From NCBI GenBank assembly GCA_907165065.1, contig OU015544.1:186001-250000 (forward strand): a stretch of DNA of 64,000 nucleotides. Direction: 5' to 3'. Shown piece after piece: positions 62,651 through 64,000 of this stretch. Under the pieces are notes generated by a model. It saw nothing but the letters and a program-made list of their open reading frames with translations, was not told the DNA's origin and ran no database searches. The position numbers and the translations under genes are program-made. The number at the start of each line of letters is the position of its first letter. The first letter of the stretch is position 1. Source of the DNA: Caprimulgus europaeus (lineage: Eukaryota > Chordata > Aves > Caprimulgiformes > Caprimulgidae).

Positions 62651-64000
62651 GGCTGTGTGTCCAGCTATCACGCCGGTTGTGAGGGTGTCCCTGCACATAG
62701 TGCCTACAAGGAGTTTCCAGTAAGCACAGGTTCTCATAAAGCGTATTACAGGCAGGGACCAAAGCGCTGACACGGCTTCTCTCGAGGTGCTGGTGATGCC
62801 AAGGGAGGGTCATCGCTCACTCCTTTACACAGCCGTGAGGAGGGACCGAGCTCCTTCAGGGAAATGGAGAGTTAAAACCACAGTGGGGGTCTCCCCAAAA
62901 CAAAGGTCTGTGCAGGCATGCATGGCTGTGTTTCACTGCCTATTTTTTTGTGAGGGATTGTGTGTCTGCAACCTGGGTTAAAAATAACCCTGAAAGGTTA
63001 ACTTGAAAGGTTGTTTTTAATGTCATTCATTTAAGTGATTTGGTGTACAGGGTAGCCACAGAATCAGGATGAGAAATGATGGCACTACTGAAAGGGTGGT
63101 GAGCATTATCAACATGGCAGAACGGAACAACTGGAGGGACTGGAAACTAAACTGAAGACAAATAATTTCTTGATATTTTATGTTCTGCTTCTGAGATGTC
63201 AAGAGCCACCTGATATTGAAGGCAGCACGAATCATATAATGACAATTTGATCCTGCAGTCTCTTAGTACAGTTTTACCAAGCAGTTACTCACTGAAATAA
63301 AGAATTGCAGATTCCACAGCAAGTAATGAGGGAGCTCTAACTACAGCTTGCACTATTTGTCCTCTGCTGACCAGAAGAACTTGAGTGGCAGAAGTTCAAA
63401 ACAAGACACTCCAATGTTCCTGTTCTGTTTGTAAAAGCAGTGAATGTCCACTAAGAAAAACAGTAGCCAACCGGATCTGTACAGATTCCAAACCTTCAAA
63501 CCTTTAGCAGCAGTTCCTCTGGGTAACTTACCAACACAGAGGAAAATTCATACCAGTGCAAAGCCTATCAGAAAGCAGGGAATGAGCCAAAACTTGCATT
63601 CCTGTGGACTATCTCCAATGAAAAAATGGTCCATAGTCAACAAAGGAAAACTACTACAAACACTTAAATAAGAAAATGCAAAGAATTAACTCCAAAGGCA
63701 TTGTACTAAAGTTCACTTTGATACACCGGTGTAAATATGGTTTGCTGTCTTCTTGTTTAAATGAGATGCAGTGCAAAAAAGAGAAAATAAAGAGAAAGGC
63801 CATGGAAATGTGTTGATACTTTTAGATAAACTAATTCTGTGAAAGAGGACTTGCTTGCTGTACCTAAGAATGAAATCAGGGCCTCCTGTGGGCAATTAAA
63901 TTATCCACTCCATGCCTCAGTACCCTCTTTTGTCAAATACAGAGAGGGGAATCAATACTTCCTTATTGTGCAAAATTATTGCAAACTTGCCTTCAGCTCT
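62651..64000. other. Upstream flank of SLC13A5, no gene seen
   Basis: The CpG island fades into AT-rich sequence. Short open frames on both strands have no recognisable domain or splice partners. In human the next gene on this side is XAF1; no XAF1 zinc-finger exon was recognised before the edge of the window. Confidence 0.55.

Noticed and set aside
61737-62813. 358-codon open frame on the minus strand
   Set aside because: Lies in a CpG island and overlaps SLC13A5 exon 1 in another frame; Arg/Gly/Pro/Ala-rich composition is expected from GC content.
1-64000. Mobile defence system, CRISPR array, operon, phage or other prokaryotic feature
   Set aside because: The DNA is vertebrate nuclear sequence with introns; no direct-repeat array or compact gene cluster is present.
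1-64000. tRNA, rRNA or other structured RNA genes
   Set aside because: No tRNA A/B-box pair with a plausible cloverleaf, and no rRNA-like sequence, was seen by eye; small microRNA hairpins cannot be excluded without folding.

Overview
The window is vertebrate genomic DNA, almost certainly from a bird. It is mostly AT-rich non-coding sequence with small exons bounded by GT-AG splice sites, and it has four CpG islands. It carries a CR1 LINE 3' fragment of the avian type (about 3031-3092) and two related LTRs of a family I recall as common in bird genomes. Genes are compact, and the gene order matches human 17p13. The species cannot be fixed from the sequence; a neoavian bird fits the LTR family best.

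Layout, left to right. 1-6176 is probably intron 1 of PITPNM3 (minus strand). Its 22-nt first coding exon (6177-6198) sits in a CpG island at about 5.7-6.7 kb. 6.7-11.5 kb is non-coding. KIAA0753 (OFIP/moonraker, minus strand) has 15 coding exons between 12540 and 29643 that join in frame into 854 residues, and its candidate non-coding exon 1 lies near 30.6-30.7 kb. TXNDC17 (plus strand, four exons, 30743-33046, 122 residues) starts in the same CpG island, so the two genes share a bidirectional promoter. MED31 (minus strand, four exons, 34416-37995, 125 residues) converges on TXNDC17 and starts in a third CpG island. An 11-12 kb non-coding interval follows, holding a fossil MIR-like SINE and an (AACAT)n satellite. 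SLC13A5 (minus strand, 12 exons, 50105-62083, 587 residues) comes next and starts in a fourth CpG island, which has a 53-bp tandem duplication just upstream. 62.7-64 kb shows no gene.

The genes are not a pathway. They are neighbours kept together since the amniote ancestor: a phosphatidylinositol-transfer/PYK2-binding protein, a centriolar satellite protein, a thioredoxin-like reductase, a Mediator subunit and a sodium-citrate transporter. Exon coordinates were read by hand from splice sites and checked by reading-frame continuity. UTR ends are estimates.

I found no undescribed multi-gene system. The points most worth checking are an unusual loop in SLC13A5, loss (or lack of duplication) of a coiled-coil unit in KIAA0753, a perfect palindromic RFX X-box in the MED31 island, the surviving MIR-like fossil, and the tiny PITPNM3 exon.
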